DNA from: an uncultured Haloferula sp.
GTDB lineage: Bacteria; Verrucomicrobiota; Verrucomicrobiae; Verrucomicrobiales; Akkermansiaceae
Assembly: GCA_946885645.1 (NCBI GenBank)
Contig: CAMPGU010000199.1
Location: 1-7,603, forward strand
Direction of reading: 5' to 3'
DNA length: 7,603 nt
Shown here: positions 5,660 through 7,603 of the stretch, piece by piece
Layout of the letters: every line of letters begins with the position of its first letter
How positions within the stretch are numbered: the stretch's first letter is position 1
Translations under genes and position numbers: made by a program
The notes under the pieces: generated by a model
Told to the model about the DNA's origin: nothing
Database searches by the model: none
The model's input: the letters and a program-made list of their open reading frames with translations, nothing else

Positions 5660-5689
5660 TTGAATATGTATCTCCAGTGAGGTAATAAT
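5660..5689 (+). promoter_or_regulatory. Candidate promoter placing transcription start on the glycosyltransferase ATG
   Basis: TTGAAT (5660-5665) and AATAAT (5684-5689, 5 of 6 bases of the -10 consensus) are spaced 18 nt apart. The predicted start point, 7 nt after the -10, is A5696, the first base of the ATG, which would give a leaderless mRNA. A GAGGT sequence at 5679-5683 is a competing reading as a Shine-Dalgarno element, 12 nt from this ATG, and would need a promoter farther upstream. Confidence 0.35.
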
Positions 5690-5695
5690 GACTGC

Positions 5696-6763
5696 ATGCT
5701 TTGCCCCCTTCCGTTGGCTCCGAGCCGTCCGCTCGTATCCGTGGTGGTGCCTGCTTACAACGCGGAAAGATGGCTCGGCAAAACACTTCTGTCGGCTTGT
5801 TCCCAGAGCTTGCAAGACATCGAGATTCTGGTGGTGGACGATGGTTCCATTGACGGCACGGCCGCCGTGGCGGAAAGCTTTATCCGCCGCGATCCCCGGG
5901 TCCGGTTGATCCGGCGTGAGAACGGCGGTGTGGGGGCGGCCCGGAATACCGGGATCGCGGCGGCGAAAGGAAGATATATTGCTCCGTTGGACGCGGATGA
6001 TATTTGGCACCCCCTGAAGCTGGAAAGCCAGGTGGAGTGTATGGAAAGCGGGGGGGAAGACATGGGATTTTCCTATTGTTGGTCTGAGAAGATCGACCTC
6101 GAAAGCAATGTGATTGCGATGTCCTTCCCGTTCGAGACCGAGGGATGGGTGCGCGAATCCCTGATTCTCCGGAATTTTGTCGGCAGCGCCAGCGTGCCGA
6201 TGTTCCGCGCCTCGGCGCTTGAGAAATCGGGCCTGTATCTGAGCAGGAGCGAGCAGGCAGGCGTCCAAGGCTGCGAGGACTGGGATCTCTGCCTGCGTCT
6301 GGCTGAAAGCTTCCGGGTGGGCTTGGTCCGGCAGACCTTGGTGGGATACCGGCAGGTGCCGGGATGCATGAGTTTGGACGCCGCTTCCATGGCCAAATCC
6401 TACGAAGTGGCCATGCAACGCGCGAAAGAGCGTAATCCCGATATCGCGCGAGCGGTCTTCCGGCAATCCGCCGGGATATTCTACAGCTACCTCGTTTCGA
6501 AGTGTTGTGCGGCCAACGATCACGCGGCATGCCTGCGGGCGATGGTCAAGGCGATCGCCGCGGATCCTAAGTTGATTGCCAACCGGCGGTTCCACCGTAT
6601 GGGGCTGAAGAGCTTGATGCGCCTGCTTGCCGGTTCCCGGCGAGGCAGCTCGTGCGGAGTCGCAAAGGAGGAAAACGGGGGCTCCAGGAAGGCTTTCGCA
6701 GAAGGAAAGGGGACAGGGAGCGGAACCACGGATGAAGTTGCATCTAGATCCTCCGTCCGCTAA
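5696..6763 (+). CDS. Family 2 glycosyltransferase (GT-A fold)
   Basis: This 355-residue inverting glycosyltransferase would move a sugar from a nucleotide-sugar donor to a glycan or lipid acceptor on the cytoplasmic side of the membrane. The catalytic domain starts at residue 12: PLVSVVVPAYNAERWL, then the nucleotide-binding VVDDGSIDGT (46-55), ENGGVGAARNTGIAAAKG (75-92), and the metal-binding D99-A-D101-D102 in PLDADDIW. E194-D195-W196 in GCEDWDLCLRL matches the ED motif that supplies the catalytic base. There is no clear transmembrane helix, so it is probably peripheral or soluble. The last ~40 residues are Ser/Gly-rich and look disordered. ATG at 5696 is the only reasonable start, as an in-frame TGA lies at 5678-5680. 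Donor and acceptor cannot be read from the sequence. The divergent position next to nuoG and a following glycosyltransferase point to a polysaccharide cluster on the right. Confidence 0.93.
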   Translation: MLCPLPLAPSRPLVSVVVPAYNAERWLGKTLLSACSQSLQDIEILVVDDGSIDGTAAVAESFIRRDPRVRLIRRENGGVGAARNTGIAAAKGRYIAPLDADDIWHPLKLESQVECMESGGEDMGFSYCWSEKIDLESNVIAMSFPFETEGWVRESLILRNFVGSASVPMFRASALEKSGLYLSRSEQAGVQGCEDWDLCLRLAESFRVGLVRQTLVGYRQVPGCMSLDAASMAKSYEVAMQRAKERNPDIARAVFRQSAGIFYSYLVSKCCAANDHAACLRAMVKAIAADPKLIANRRFHRMGLKSLMRLLAGSRRGSSCGVAKEENGGSRKAFAEGKGTGSGTTDEVASRSSVR

Positions 6764-6812
6764 GATCGACCGGTAGCCATCCCGGCCCGTCCATCAGATT
6801 CCTCCCCCTCCC

Positions 6813-7603
6813 ATGCTGCTCCCGATTTGCCCGATCGACTATGATATCGCGTGCCCGGGCGACAGGATCGTGTCTGATGGCTATCGTGCGGCGCGGGTCC
6901 TCGTGCGATGGCATGGCGTGCCTTTGGGTATCCTGCAGGTTTCGGTGGCATCCGGGGTCGTTCGAGCCAGCGACATCGGCTTCCGGGTCATGTCGCAGCT
7001 TCAAACGAGACTGGGGCGGGAGATGGCCAGAAGGGCGCTGGCGGGAGAAGGAATCAGGGGAGCGGTGGATGCGGTGGATCATTGTCCCGATGCACCGGCC
7101 GCCGGATCCCTGCCAACGATTTCCGTGGCTGTCTGCACGAGGGATCGTCCGGATGACATGGAGAAGTGCCTGACCTCGCTCCTGGCGTTACGGGTGCCCC
7201 CGCTGGAGATCATCGTGGTGGACAACGCCCCTGCCACCGATGCCACGGAGCGGCTGGTGAAAGAGAAGTTCCCGGGATGCCGCTACATCCGCGAGGATAC
7301 CCCCGGCCTTGATCACGCGCGCAACCGGGCCATCTCGGAATCGAGGGGAGAGGTGATTGCCTACACCGACGATGACGTGATGGTGGATCCCGACTGGGTG
7401 GAGGCTTTGGGAAAGGCTTTTGCGGAAGATCCGGCGGTGGGGCTGGTGACAGGCTTGATCGAGCCGGCGGAGCTTGAAACCGAGGCCCAGCTTCTCTTCG
7501 AACGCTACGGCGGCTTCGGGCGCGGGTGCTTCAGAACCTATCTGCAATCCGGGCAAGGCGCACCCATGAGCTGGAATCTGGTGGGAGCGGGGCAATTGGG
7601 GGC
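6813..7603 (+). CDS. Glycosyltransferase family 2, N-terminal part (cut by window edge)
   Basis: The frame is open from ATG at 6813 through the right edge (263 codons so far); the in-frame stop upstream is TAG at 6774. Residues 1-100 form an N-terminal region unlike the GT-A core, with RAARVLVRWHGVPLGILQVSV (25-45). This resembles the leading region of a subgroup of long bacterial GT2 proteins that I recall but cannot name. The catalytic core begins at 101: PTISVAVCTRDRPDDMEKCL, then IIVVDNAP (133-140), TPGLDHARNRAI (163-174) and the metal site T185-D186-D187-D188-V. LETEAQLLFERYGGFGRG (221-238) is also characteristic of that subgroup. The missing part should hold the catalytic base and the C-terminus. 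It lies 49 nt after the first glycosyltransferase on the same strand, so they are probably co-transcribed. The leader is pyrimidine-rich (CCTCCCCCTCCC immediately before ATG) with no Shine-Dalgarno sequence. Its substrate is unknown. Confidence 0.9.
   Translation, partial: MLLPICPIDYDIACPGDRIVSDGYRAARVLVRWHGVPLGILQVSVASGVVRASDIGFRVMSQLQTRLGREMARRALAGEGIRGAVDAVDHCPDAPAAGSLPTISVAVCTRDRPDDMEKCLTSLLALRVPPLEIIVVDNAPATDATERLVKEKFPGCRYIREDTPGLDHARNRAISESRGEVIAYTDDDVMVDPDWVEALGKAFAEDPAVGLVTGLIEPAELETEAQLLFERYGGFGRGCFRTYLQSGQGAPMSWNLVGAGQLG

Noticed and set aside
5688..5909. 73-codon frame starting at ATG 5688 with GAGGT 4 nt upstream
   Set aside because: The Shine-Dalgarno spacing is attractive, but the product (Trp/Arg-rich) has no domain and overlaps the glycosyltransferase core in another frame. 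I treat it as coincidence, though it might act as a short decoy start.
5609..6595. 328-codon open frame on the minus strand
   Set aside because: It is antisense to the first glycosyltransferase, which carries all GT-A motifs in its own frame. No domain is recognisable in the antisense product.
1..7603. CRISPR array, tRNA, rRNA or insertion-sequence transposase
   Set aside because: No regularly spaced 25-40 nt direct repeats, no cloverleaf or rRNA-like sequence and no transposase motifs were seen on either strand. The only long repeat is the inverted pair at 184-213 and 624-653.

Overview
The window looks like chromosomal DNA of a moderately GC-rich, respiring environmental bacterium. Hand counts give about 62% GC in three sampled 60-base lines of respiratory genes. 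The combination of a nuo cluster starting at nuoG, a GxxExxY-family gene set in ATCTGCG-type repeats, and mostly non-Shine-Dalgarno leaders makes me favour a member of the Verrucomicrobiota/PVC group. That placement is an inference from overall look, not a demonstrated identity.

Left and centre (1-5399, minus strand): this is the membrane half of respiratory complex I plus its electron-input subunit, in transcription order nuoG, nuoH, nuoI, an unrecognised 58-residue membrane ORF, nuoJ, nuoK, a GxxExxY gene and nuoL. nuoL is cut by the left edge; nuoM and nuoN are presumably beyond it. Gaps are 3-38 nt once the GxxExxY insert is set aside, so one polycistronic message is likely. NuoG and NuoI carry the iron-sulfur relay from NADH toward quinone. 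NuoH, NuoJ, NuoK and NuoL form the membrane proton-pumping arm. No nuoF or nuoE lies upstream of nuoG, so the complex I genes are split across at least two loci.

Between nuoK and nuoL sits a 470-bp block, 184-653. Two near-identical 30-bp inverted repeats (29 of 30 positions match), each made of three CGCAGATT units, enclose a lower-GC gene for a GxxExxY protein of the PD-(D/E)XK nuclease-like superfamily. Removing the block restores a normal 38-nt intergenic gap. It looks like a repeat-bounded mobile cassette that has settled inside an essential operon, and it is the most interesting item here.

Divergent control region (5400-5695): it holds a perfect TTGTGAA-N4-TTCACAA palindrome, the consensus operator of the NADH-sensing repressor Rex, directly upstream of a plausible nuoG promoter. 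This suggests that complex I expression responds to the NADH/NAD+ ratio. On the other side is a candidate promoter whose predicted start point falls on the ATG of the first glycosyltransferase gene, so that message may be leaderless.

Right (5696-7603, plus strand): two family-2 (GT-A fold) glycosyltransferase genes lie in tandem. The first is complete. The second, cut by the right edge, has an extra N-terminal region of about 100 residues. They probably begin a surface or exopolysaccharide cluster unrelated to complex I.
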